From an uncultured SAR86 cluster bacterium (GTDB lineage: Bacteria; Pseudomonadota; Gammaproteobacteria; Magnimaribacterales; AG-339-G14), in contig CACEVU010000002.1 in the NCBI GenBank assembly GCA_902563105.1, forward strand, positions 200,618-264,617: a stretch of 64,000 nt of DNA, given 5' to 3'. Position 1 is the first letter of the stretch. Each line of letters begins with the position of its first letter. The notes beneath the pieces are model-generated. The model was not told where the DNA came from. It did no database searches and worked only from the letters and a program-made list of their open reading frames with translations. Shown piece by piece: positions 38,818 to 47,076 of this stretch. Position numbers and translations under genes: made by a program.

Positions 38818-38838
38818 TTTTTAATTTTTAATTTTTAA
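38818..38838 (+). repeat. Three tandem TTTTTAA units before the TonB receptor
   Basis: Three exact 7-base units (TTTTTAA) are followed by a partial fourth (TTT), ending four bases before AGGAGG of the TonB receptor. They fill the gap between the His-rich gene and the receptor. Unit number could change by strand slippage and alter promoter or ribosome-binding-site spacing, but such low-complexity AT runs also occur by chance in AT-rich DNA. Confidence 0.7.
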
Positions 38839-38855
38839 TTTCTTAGGAGGAAATT

Positions 38856-40877
38856 ATGAAAAAACATTTATATTTAATTTTATTTGCTGCATTTTTTAAT
38901 TTAGCAATATCCCAAGACGAGGAAGTAATTGTGACCTCTTCGTTAAGCGGAGAAACGCTTGCAGAAATAGACTCGCCGATATTTGTTATCGGTGGCGATG
39001 AAATCAACTACGGAGCAACGTCAAGTTTAGGAGAGAACTTAAATAGCCTTTTAGGCGTTAATTCTTCTGATTTTGGACCTGCAGTAGGACAGCCCGTTAT
39101 AAGGGGTATGGGTGGAAATAGAGTGAAAATTCTTTCTAATGGAAAGTTGGTAAGAGATGTTTCAGGCTTGGGATCAGATCATTTGAACGATGTTGATTTA
39201 AACAACGTTCAACAGATTGAGGTAGTTCGAGGTCCATCATCATTACTTTATTCAAATGGTACCATGGGTGGAATAGTAAACATTGTGGATCAAACCATTG
39301 CCAGTAAAGACTTTGACGGAAACAACTTCAATATCGGACTGGAACGTCAATCAGTCAATCAAGGAACTACCGGAAATTTCTCTTATCAAGGCAATGTCAA
39401 TGACGTAAACATCACTTATGGCTTTAAAAATGTAAATTTCGAGAACTTTAATGTACCAGCATTTGCAATAGTTCACGAAGAAGGTCCTGAAGCAGATGAG
39501 ACTCTAAAAAATTCTGATTTTGCGAGAACAAGTCAAAAATTTGGTACTTCAATTGTCAGAGACTGGGGATATTTTGGTTTTTCTTTAGGTAAAGGAGAAA
39601 ATACTTATGGAATTGCTTATCACGGAGAAGAAGATGATGATCACAATGAGGGCAACGGTGAGCCGCATGATGAAGATGAAAGAATTCAGGTTGATACCGA
39701 CTCTGAAAATCTTACTTTAGAGGGCGCTTCGTTAAATCTCACTGGTTTAGAAACTTTTGATTATTTTCTTCAGGTAAATGACTATACTTTTGTTGAAGCT
39801 CATATTGAAGAAAATGGAGGGGGTGATTCAACGACTTACACCAACGAATCTTATGAAATAGGTCTAAAAGGAGTTATTGCTAAGGGATCAAACGGTGCTA
39901 TCCAGAACTTTACCATTAACGTTAACCAAGAAGACGTAAAAATTGTTAAGTCAAAGGCCGGTGAAGTTCCTTTCATGAAACCAGTAGAATCCCAAATGAT
40001 TAGTTTTGGGTATTTTATTGGTCAAGAGTTTGGTATGTTGGATCTTGATTATGGATTACGTTTGGATCAAGTTAGCAGAGACGGAACATTCAATACGACT
40101 GTTCATGATATTTCAAAAACTGACTTGAGTACCGCTCTAACTTTGGGCTGGAACTTAGACAATAATTTAAATCTAAGCCTTGGAATTTCGAGTGTGGCCA
40201 GAGCACCATCTGACCTTGAGCTCTTCATGAATGGAAAGCATTTGGTAGCTGCAAGAGTAGAAATTGGTGATGTCAATCTTGAATCAGAAAGATCAAATAA
40301 TATTGACTTTAGTCTTGGTTATGAGAACGATGGTTATTTTCTGAGTGCGTCTGTTTATTCTAATGCTGTTGATGATTACATCTATCTTAAAGATAGTGGA
40401 AATAAACAAGATAATCTGCCTATCGTAAATTTCACCCAAGCAGATGCTGACTTTAATGGTTATGAAATTGAAGTGGGTAAATCTTTTGCTGTAAATAATG
40501 GAGAACTTCAAATTTCTTATGGAAGAGATGAAGTTGTTGGAACTTTTTCCAGCGGTGGAAATGTGCCAAGAATCACTCCAATAAAAAATATTTATAGTTT
40601 TTCTTATGCACAAGAAAATATCTTGTATGACCTTAAGATCAAAGACGTTCAAAGGGAAGATGATCTTGGTCTTAATGAAACTGTCACTGAGGGTTATACC
40701 ATGGTGGACTTTGACATAACTAGAAATATTTCTATTGGTAATGACGAAGAACTAGTTCTTTCTGTTTTTGGATCTAATCTTTTAGATGAGAAGGCAAGAA
40801 GTCATACTTCTTACGCAAAAGGTCCGGTGCCTATGGCTGGCCGAAACTTTGGCGTAAAACTTAATTTTAACTTTTAA
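38856..40877 (+). CDS. TonB-dependent outer-membrane receptor, ZnuD-like
   Basis: Outer-membrane active transporter. A signal peptide (to about residue 19) is followed by a TonB-box-like EEVIVT (22-27), a plug domain (about 35-150, with RGMGGNRVKIL and the signature EVVRGPSSLLYSNGTMGGIVNIV) and a beta-barrel ending in phenylalanine. An extracellular segment at about 256-276 is rich in His, Asp and Glu, resembling the His-rich zinc-capturing loop of ZnuD. With the His-rich protein upstream this suggests zinc or another divalent metal. Length 673 residues. Strong Shine-Dalgarno AGGAGG five bases before the ATG. Confidence 0.88.
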   Translation: MKKHLYLILFAAFFNLAISQDEEVIVTSSLSGETLAEIDSPIFVIGGDEINYGATSSLGENLNSLLGVNSSDFGPAVGQPVIRGMGGNRVKILSNGKLVRDVSGLGSDHLNDVDLNNVQQIEVVRGPSSLLYSNGTMGGIVNIVDQTIASKDFDGNNFNIGLERQSVNQGTTGNFSYQGNVNDVNITYGFKNVNFENFNVPAFAIVHEEGPEADETLKNSDFARTSQKFGTSIVRDWGYFGFSLGKGENTYGIAYHGEEDDDHNEGNGEPHDEDERIQVDTDSENLTLEGASLNLTGLETFDYFLQVNDYTFVEAHIEENGGGDSTTYTNESYEIGLKGVIAKGSNGAIQNFTINVNQEDVKIVKSKAGEVPFMKPVESQMISFGYFIGQEFGMLDLDYGLRLDQVSRDGTFNTTVHDISKTDLSTALTLGWNLDNNLNLSLGISSVARAPSDLELFMNGKHLVAARVEIGDVNLESERSNNIDFSLGYENDGYFLSASVYSNAVDDYIYLKDSGNKQDNLPIVNFTQADADFNGYEIEVGKSFAVNNGELQISYGRDEVVGTFSSGGNVPRITPIKNIYSFSYAQENILYDLKIKDVQREDDLGLNETVTEGYTMVDFDITRNISIGNDEELVLSVFGSNLLDEKARSHTSYAKGPVPMAGRNFGVKLNFNF

Positions 40878-40932
40878 GTTTAAGGACCCCCTTAGAGAAC
40901 CCCTTCATTTTTGAAGGGGTGTCTCTTAAACT
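40877..40932. terminator. Bidirectional hairpin between convergent genes
   Basis: A perfect 8-bp stem ACCCCTTC/GAAGGGGT (40899-40906, 40913-40920) with a 6-base loop is enclosed by a second 8-bp pairing AGTTTAAG/CTTAAACT (40877-40884, 40925-40932). It fills the gap between the TonB receptor and the convergent sulfatase, and touches both ends. Stable structure with flanking T/A runs suggests transcription termination from both sides, although there is no long U tract. Confidence 0.6.
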
Positions 40933-42579
40933 CTAATTGGACCAATAAATATAGTCGTCCCCTTCTACATACTCCTGACCATCATATTTATCAATCATTA
41001 TTGGGGCTTCAAAAGCTGATGGAAAAAGAGGATCGCTTTGCTTTTCATTAAATTCAACCAATAAACTTTCAATAAACTGAGCCTCTCTTGGATAATTATC
41101 TATAACATTATTTTTTTCAAAAGGATCAGAAGAAGTATCGAACAACCATCGAGTATTTTCTTTAATGCTTATTAAGTATTTCCAGTTTTTGTGTAAAACC
41201 GATTGGTGATTACCTGAACGCCAAAAAAGAGTTTCATGAGGTTTATTAAGTATCTCTTTATTAATAAAAGGTAATAAATTTACACCATCAACATCGAGTT
41301 TATCCATTACTTTTACATTTGCTGCTGCAGCAATCGTAGAAAAAATATCGAAGTGGTGAATAGCATCATCGAATTTACCACCAGCTTCAATTTGATCAGG
41401 CCAACTAAAAATAAAGGGCACTCTGATACCGCCATCAAAAAAAGATATTTTCCAACCTCGGTAAGGTTTGTTGATGTCTTCAAGTTCAATGTAATTAGCA
41501 CCGCCATTATCGCTTGTAAATATGATCATGGTTTTCCCAAAGATTTTTAACTCTTTAAGTTTTTCTATAATTTTGCCAACACTGCGATCAAGTGCACGAA
41601 TCATGCCTGAATAAACCTGAAGATTATGGCCGGACATATGTTGCATTTGCTCAACATCAGATCTTAAAGCTTGTAATGGATTGTGAATTGCCCAATGACT
41701 TAGGTATAAAAAGAAAGGTCGATTATGGTTATTTTCAATTACCTTCAATGCCTCATCGGTATAGTAATCCGTGACGTACTTATCAGGAGCAAAAGATTTG
41801 CTGCCATTAAATCTGGCTGCATACTGAGAGGAAGACCAAACCATCTTATCAATGCTTGTATCAAACTTGGCGTTGACAACTTCCGAGTCATTCTCAGGAA
41901 GATACGAACTACCCGCAAGTGATAAAGAGTCAACAAAACCCTGACTTTGGGGATCCATGCCATTGGTAATTCCTAAATGCCATTTACCAATATGGGCAGT
42001 GTAATATCCAGAATCCTTAAGAAGTTCAGCTATAGTAATTTGTTCAGTAGGCATGCCCATATCAAAATATGAGGGCAAGTTATTTGCAACTTCTCGATCA
42101 ATTCTGCCTCTCAATTCGGCATCATCTTCCTCGACCAACCATGAAAGGATAAATCTTGCAGGATCGGGTACTGGCGTAAACTCATAGCCAAATCTTGTAG
42201 CATATTTACCTGTCATGATTGATGCTCGAGAGGGAGCACAAGTTGCATTAGCTGCGTAACCTCTTGAAAACCAGACGCCGCTTGCAGCTAATTCGTCTAT
42301 GTGTGGTGTTTGCAACGAACCGTCTGCAGCTCCGCCATTATGAAGCGAGATATCGTTGTAGCCCATATCATCTGCGAGAATTAAAATTATGTTAGGTCGA
42401 TCGTCCTGAGTTGTTTCTTTTGGAGCAATAGACCAGGATGTTGGGATGTTTTCTTGAATGGGATTAAGAAAATTCATCATCTTTGGTAAGGACCAAACTA
42501 AAATATTGACTTTATATTCCCAAGCTACAACGCCAATGAAAATTAATGCCGACAGGGTGTAAATTGTTTTTCTAAACAT
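40933..42579 (-). CDS. Sulfatase (arylsulfatase family, formylglycine type)
   Basis: Hydrolyses a sulfate ester. Metal ligands LADDMGYND around residues 68-76, and the modification motif C114-A-P-S-R followed by ASIMTG, in which the cysteine becomes formylglycine; HIGKWHLG and FTSDNGG follow. Length 548 residues. An N-terminal hydrophobic segment (about 5-21) without a clear cleavage site suggests a membrane anchor or signal, placing the enzyme in the periplasm. Its promoter at 42602-42630 overlaps an imperfect palindrome. Substrate unknown; algal sulfated polysaccharide is plausible in a marine setting. Confidence 0.93.
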   Translation of the reverse strand: MFRKTIYTLSALIFIGVVAWEYKVNILVWSLPKMMNFLNPIQENIPTSWSIAPKETTQDDRPNIILILADDMGYNDISLHNGGAADGSLQTPHIDELAASGVWFSRGYAANATCAPSRASIMTGKYATRFGYEFTPVPDPARFILSWLVEEDDAELRGRIDREVANNLPSYFDMGMPTEQITIAELLKDSGYYTAHIGKWHLGITNGMDPQSQGFVDSLSLAGSSYLPENDSEVVNAKFDTSIDKMVWSSSQYAARFNGSKSFAPDKYVTDYYTDEALKVIENNHNRPFFLYLSHWAIHNPLQALRSDVEQMQHMSGHNLQVYSGMIRALDRSVGKIIEKLKELKIFGKTMIIFTSDNGGANYIELEDINKPYRGWKISFFDGGIRVPFIFSWPDQIEAGGKFDDAIHHFDIFSTIAAAANVKVMDKLDVDGVNLLPFINKEILNKPHETLFWRSGNHQSVLHKNWKYLISIKENTRWLFDTSSDPFEKNNVIDNYPREAQFIESLLVEFNEKQSDPLFPSAFEAPIMIDKYDGQEYVEGDDYIYWSN

Positions 42580-42601
42580 TATGAATTTTCTTTAAATAAA
42601 A

Positions 42602-42630
42602 AATATAATTGATGACTAATAAGTCGTCAA
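42602..42630 (-). promoter_or_regulatory. Sulfatase promoter with overlapping inverted repeat
   Basis: The minus strand reads TTGACG (42630-42625), a 17-base spacer and TATATT (42607-42602). An inverted repeat TGATGACT-AATA-AGTCGTCA (42610-42629, one mismatched pair) covers the -35 and spacer, the same layout as at the amidohydrolase promoter. It probably is an operator for a dimeric regulator not encoded nearby. Confidence 0.6.
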
Positions 42631-42657
42631 AATAATTTTAATTTAGAGTGATTAAAT

Positions 42658-42703
42658 TGGTGGGTCTGGCAGAACTCGAATCTGCGACCTCACCCTTATC
42701 AGG
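42658..42703 (-). pseudogene. tRNA-Ile 3' half, duplicated remnant
   Basis: These 46 bases are identical to bases 44326-44371, the 3' part of the intact tRNA-Ile(GAT): CCA end, acceptor strand, T arm, variable loop, the anticodon stem 3' side and the anticodon loop. Upstream the match decays (AGAGCAGACC instead of AGAGCGCACCCC) and then stops, so no D arm or 5' acceptor strand is present. It cannot make a tRNA. It looks like the distal attachment-site copy left by integration at the tRNA 3' end. Confidence 0.9.
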
Positions 42704-42743
42704 TCTGCTCTTTTTTCTTTGAGGTACGGTCGAAAAAAATTTA

Positions 42744-43280
42744 TTATTCTTCCTTTTCTTTTATTGAAGTAACCCAAAATTTAGAGTCTTTCAAAAAGAA
42801 ATAATTCCATAATTTTGATAAAGCAAAAGGTAGAATAAAAAGAATTATTAAAACAACGTAATTGATAGGTTCTGGTTCAGAATATCCATTTAGAATTTCT
42901 GTATAAAAAAAGTACGCTGCTACCCCCCAAAACAATAGACCGCCTAATAAAATGACTCTTCCAACATAGAGGTAGATATTGGAATTTTTATCAGGTCTCA
43001 AACCATATGAATATATAAATATCAATGCAGTTAAAATATTCAAAATTTGCCAAAGTCCTCTGTCATAGAGATACACAGGTAAAATAGGATTATAAAGAAT
43101 GGTTACAAGCACCATTATTATCCATATATTTTTTCCATCTTTATAAAAGCAATATGCTGCGTAAGCAGAACATAGAGATATTGCAATTCTCGTGAAAGTA
43201 TAAAATCCCACAGGAAAAGGAAAAAAAGCAACTAAAGAAATTATTGCTCCAGCAAGTAAAACGTTTGAATTCATTTTCAT
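42744..43280 (-). CDS. Multi-pass membrane protein, DUF6804-like
   Basis: A 178-residue protein with about five hydrophobic segments. The first half, with PFPVGFYTFTRIAISL, AAYCFYKDGK and LYNPILPVYL followed by W.ILNILTA, resembles the DUF6804 family of small membrane proteins of unknown function. The second half (residues 100-160) adds two more helices and a charged tail ending KEKEE. It lies nearest the tRNA remnant inside the island. No function is known; the assignment is from remembered pattern, not a search. Confidence 0.7.
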   Translation of the reverse strand: MKMNSNVLLAGAIISLVAFFPFPVGFYTFTRIAISLCSAYAAYCFYKDGKNIWIIMVLVTILYNPILPVYLYDRGLWQILNILTALIFIYSYGLRPDKNSNIYLYVGRVILLGGLLFWGVAAYFFYTEILNGYSEPEPINYVVLIILFILPFALSKLWNYFFLKDSKFWVTSIKEKEE

Positions 43281-43368
43281 AGATTGACCTTTAAAAAAAT
43301 TTCTTGATCCTTTTTATAAGTTTTTTCCTTTTTAATCTTTCTTGTCAATTAATTAAAAGGTACTACTT

Positions 43369-43773
43369 TTAATTTGGTTTTCTAATTCCTTGAAGTCTTT
43401 CTAAAAATGTGGGTTCTCTGTATGCAGCACAATATGAAGGTCTTGTGCCTGTGACCGAATAACTTCCCGAAAAAAAGGGTAAAGATAGGAATGCGCTATG
43501 CCAAGCATTCCTTGTTGTACCTGACATAAAACCTCCGCCTGTTCCAATAGAACTTAATGAATATTCCTTTCCATTTGCGAAAACATTTACTCCATTAATA
43601 GATTTATCTACATAATATCTAAATGTGAGTTGTTCTCCATCCCACCTTCCATCTTTTGCCTTAAGAGTAATATCTGATCTGCTCTGACAATCTACGCATA
43701 GTTCATGGTAGCAACTTGAATATGAATTCAGACTAACCAAAAAAATAAATAAAAATACCGATATTTTTTTCAC
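43369..43773 (-). CDS. Small secreted cysteine-containing protein, island cargo
   Basis: A 134-residue protein with a signal peptide (about residues 1-19, ending LNSYSS) and a mature part with CYHELCVDC, WDGEQLTFRYYVDK, GTGGGFMSGTTRNAWHS and one more cysteine (SYCAAY). The four cysteines could form two disulfides in the periplasm. No family recognised. The start codon is GTG. A possible weak AT-rich hairpin (43352-43373) overlaps its stop codon. Confidence 0.62.
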   Translation of the reverse strand: MKKISVFLFIFLVSLNSYSSCYHELCVDCQSRSDITLKAKDGRWDGEQLTFRYYVDKSINGVNVFANGKEYSLSSIGTGGGFMSGTTRNAWHSAFLSLPFFSGSYSVTGTRPSYCAAYREPTFLERLQGIRKPN

Positions 43774-43839
43774 AAGTTTACTTTACCAAATCCATTATTA
43801 GATTCAAATTTCTATCAAATTTGTCATTTTAAAAAGGTT

Positions 43840-44178
43840 TTATTTCATGAAATTTATAGTTTGTTTAACAGCAGTTTTTACAGAAACAGTTGGAGACTTT
43901 TCACAAAAATATCTAAAATTTTTACCTAATTGATTTGCCCATTCGGTAGGGTTAACTCCACTGTTTGCTGCTCTTTTTAAAAACCCTTTATCAACTAAAA
44001 AAAATATTTTCACTTGAGCAGTACCCCACTCAGATTCATTTTTTGACATTAAATACCACTCGGAATATTTACCTGGACAAGGTTCGTCTAAATCTTTGTA
44101 TGTTATTAAATCAGCAACTCTCAAGTTATTAGCAAAAGAAATTGAAGCAAATAAAAGTACAAATAGATAATATTTCAT
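43840..44178 (-). CDS. Small secreted protein, island cargo
   Basis: A 112-residue protein with a signal peptide (about residues 1-16, ending SISFA). The mature part begins NNLRVADLITY, has two cysteines (C34, and one in RYFCEKSP) and KIFFLVDKGFLKRAANSG; two cysteines could form one disulfide. It resembles no family I can name. It is the first island gene after tRNA-Ile, and its upstream region (44179-44290) contains a 7-bp palindrome and a tandem repeat that may control it. Confidence 0.62.
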   Translation of the reverse strand: MKYYLFVLLFASISFANNLRVADLITYKDLDEPCPGKYSEWYLMSKNESEWGTAQVKIFFLVDKGFLKRAANSGVNPTEWANQLGKNFRYFCEKSPTVSVKTAVKQTINFMK

Positions 44179-44234
44179 ACTAATAGATTAGCAGTCTTCC
44201 TTAGAAAAGAAATCAATATGAAACAGTTTTTATG

Positions 44235-44267
44235 CACAGTAATTTCTACTGTGTATAACTGTGTATA
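44235..44267. repeat. Palindrome plus tandem 10-base repeat upstream of island gene
   Basis: CACAGTA-N5-TACTGTG (44235-44253) overlaps two exact copies of ACTGTGTATA (44248-44257 and 44258-44267). The ACTGTG core thus occurs three times, once inverted, within 33 bases, about 60 bases before the first island gene. This is what an operator with several half-sites for a repressor looks like. It is not a LexA box: the required CTGT-N8-ACAG spacing is absent. Confidence 0.6.
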
Positions 44268-44290
44268 TTTTTTTATTATCTCTGAAAATT

Positions 44291-44324
44291 AAAAAACCCT
44301 TAAAACATTCATATTTAAGGGTTT
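44291..44324 (-). terminator. Rho-independent terminator after tRNA-Ile
   Basis: A perfect 11-bp stem AAACCCTTAAA/TTTAAGGGTTT (44294-44304, 44314-44324) with a 9-base loop begins two bases after the tRNA-Ile CCA. On the minus strand the stem runs directly into six T residues. It ends tRNA-Ile transcription, keeping the tRNA separate from the island genes. The remnant copy at 42658 has no such terminator. Confidence 0.88.
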
Positions 44325-44325
44325 C

Positions 44326-44402
<77 letters not shown>

Positions 44403-44517
44403 AAAATTAGAAGTAAAAATTTTATCTTGCTGATCTTGGAAAAAGGATTATAGGTTTTTTTTCTATTAGATACTATGTAAAGTAAAAAAAGTTAAAGAAT
44501 TATTTATTGGGGAGAGA

Positions 44518-45510
44518 ATGAAAAGTTTTGCAGGAAAAATTGCGGTGATCACGGGTGGTGGTACCGGTATGGGAAGAGAACTCACTTATCAACTAGCTGA
44601 AGAAGATTGTCATGTATCTATTTGCGATGTCATTGAAGAAAATATGCAAGAGACCTTCAAAGAAGCATCAAAAAAATTCCCTAATGTAAAGATTACCAAA
44701 CATTTATGTGACGTTTCGTCTGAAGCAGATGTTATGAGATTTAGAGATGAGGTATTAGAACAACAAGAAACTGAGCACATAAATTTACTTTTTAACAACG
44801 CTGGTATTGGGGGTGGAGCAAGTTTCGTTCTTTCCAATATAGACGAGTGGGAAAGAACTTTTAAAATTTGTTGGGATGGTGTGTATTTATGTTCTAGAGC
44901 CTTTATGGATGCTTTATTAAAGAGCGATGAAGGTCATTTGATAAATACCAGTAGTGTTAATGGTTTTTGGGCAACCCTTGGACATTCCCAACCGCATACT
45001 TCTTATTCTGCAGCAAAATTTGCCGTGAAAGGTTTCACCGAAGCATTGATCAATGACTTTCGTATCAATGCGCCTCACCTTGGGGTATCGCTTGTAATGC
45101 CAGGACACATTGGTACTTCAATCAGTGAAAATTCTGGAAAAGTATTGGGACAAAAAGATTTGGTTGATCTTGATGATGAAGAGCTCCAAGTGATGAAAGA
45201 TGCTTGGATTAAAGTGGGAGCTCCAGTGCATAACTTATCTCTAGAAATATTTCGTGAATCGGTTATGAAAAGACAAAAAGAGTTTAAAGAAAAAGCCATT
45301 ACCTCAGCAGAAGCTGCAGCTAAAGTAATTTTGGATGGAGTTAAAGCCAAACAATGGCGAATCTTAATTGGTCCTGACGCTAAGGCTTTAGACAAGAGAG
45401 TGAGAGAGCATCCAGAGAAAGCTTACGATCACGACTTTCTACCCATGCGCGATGATAGTCACTTCAATTTAATGAAACAACTGAAAGATATTTCCAAAGA
45501 GGAAATCTAG
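44518..45510 (+). CDS. Short-chain dehydrogenase/reductase
   Basis: NAD(P)-dependent oxidoreductase. Rossmann glycine motif TGGGTGMG at residues 12-19, NNAG at 93-96, catalytic serine in NTSS (about 145), and Y163-SAA-K167. Length 330 residues, about 70 more than classical SDRs; the extra C-terminal part (DAKALDKRVREHPEKAYDHDF) is common in marine SDRs of this sort. A strong Shine-Dalgarno GGGGAGAG precedes the ATG. Substrate unknown. It faces ilvC with a six-base gap. Confidence 0.9.
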   Translation: MKSFAGKIAVITGGGTGMGRELTYQLAEEDCHVSICDVIEENMQETFKEASKKFPNVKITKHLCDVSSEADVMRFRDEVLEQQETEHINLLFNNAGIGGGASFVLSNIDEWERTFKICWDGVYLCSRAFMDALLKSDEGHLINTSSVNGFWATLGHSQPHTSYSAAKFAVKGFTEALINDFRINAPHLGVSLVMPGHIGTSISENSGKVLGQKDLVDLDDEELQVMKDAWIKVGAPVHNLSLEIFRESVMKRQKEFKEKAITSAEAAAKVILDGVKAKQWRILIGPDAKALDKRVREHPEKAYDHDFLPMRDDSHFNLMKQLKDISKEEI

Positions 45511-45516
45511 AACTTT

Positions 45517-46563
<1,047 letters not shown>

Positions 46564-47076
46564 TTATTTGTAAGAAATAGTAGTCTGGTCATTGGTTGCC
46601 AGAGACTCATCTCCTTTAGTCATGCCCAATGTACCTGATCTTGTTACTTCTAAAAATTTCTCTTCTTTCAAGGAAGATAATAACTCCTCGATAACCTCGG
46701 TATTGCCCAATACCTTAAAGACAGTGTAATTATCTTTATCATCTAGGATTTCTTTTTCCAATGAGAAAGGATTAATCAAACTTTCAACTTCTGTCTTAGA
46801 TTTTTTTAATTTAATAATGGCTAATTCTAAAGTTAGAGAATCTGCTTCGCTTAAATTTTGAACCATAACCACATCTACTAATTTATAAAGTTGTTTCAGG
46901 ATTTGATTGATATCCGCGCCTTCATCACCAATTGTCATTGTCAATCTTGATAATGTTTCATCCTGCGTTGGAGCCACGGAAAGAGAATCGATGTTGTATC
47001 CCCTTTGAGAGAATAAGCCAATCACTCGAGATAATGCTCCAGGTTGGTTTTCTAAAAGCAAAGCAATGTGATTCAT
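46564..47076 (-). CDS. ilvH: Acetolactate synthase small subunit
   Basis: Regulatory subunit that raises activity of the large subunit and gives valine feedback control. The N-terminal ACT domain reads ALLLENQPGALSRVIGLFSQRGYNIDSL, and a second regulatory domain follows to the end. Length 170 residues. Its start overlaps the ilvB stop by four bases, so the two subunits are translationally coupled. Confidence 0.96.
   Translation of the reverse strand: MNHIALLLENQPGALSRVIGLFSQRGYNIDSLSVAPTQDETLSRLTMTIGDEGADINQILKQLYKLVDVVMVQNLSEADSLTLELAIIKLKKSKTEVESLINPFSLEKEILDDKDNYTVFKVLGNTEVIEELLSSLKEEKFLEVTRSGTLGMTKGDESLATNDQTTISYK

Noticed and set aside
43352-43373. Terminator overlapping the stop of the island gene at 43369
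   Set aside because: The 8-bp stem is entirely AT except one pair and lacks a clean U tract, so it was not listed as a separate terminator.
44235-44267. LexA box among the ACTGTG repeats
   Set aside because: The CTGT-N8-ACAG arrangement is absent; the half-sites are mostly direct repeats.
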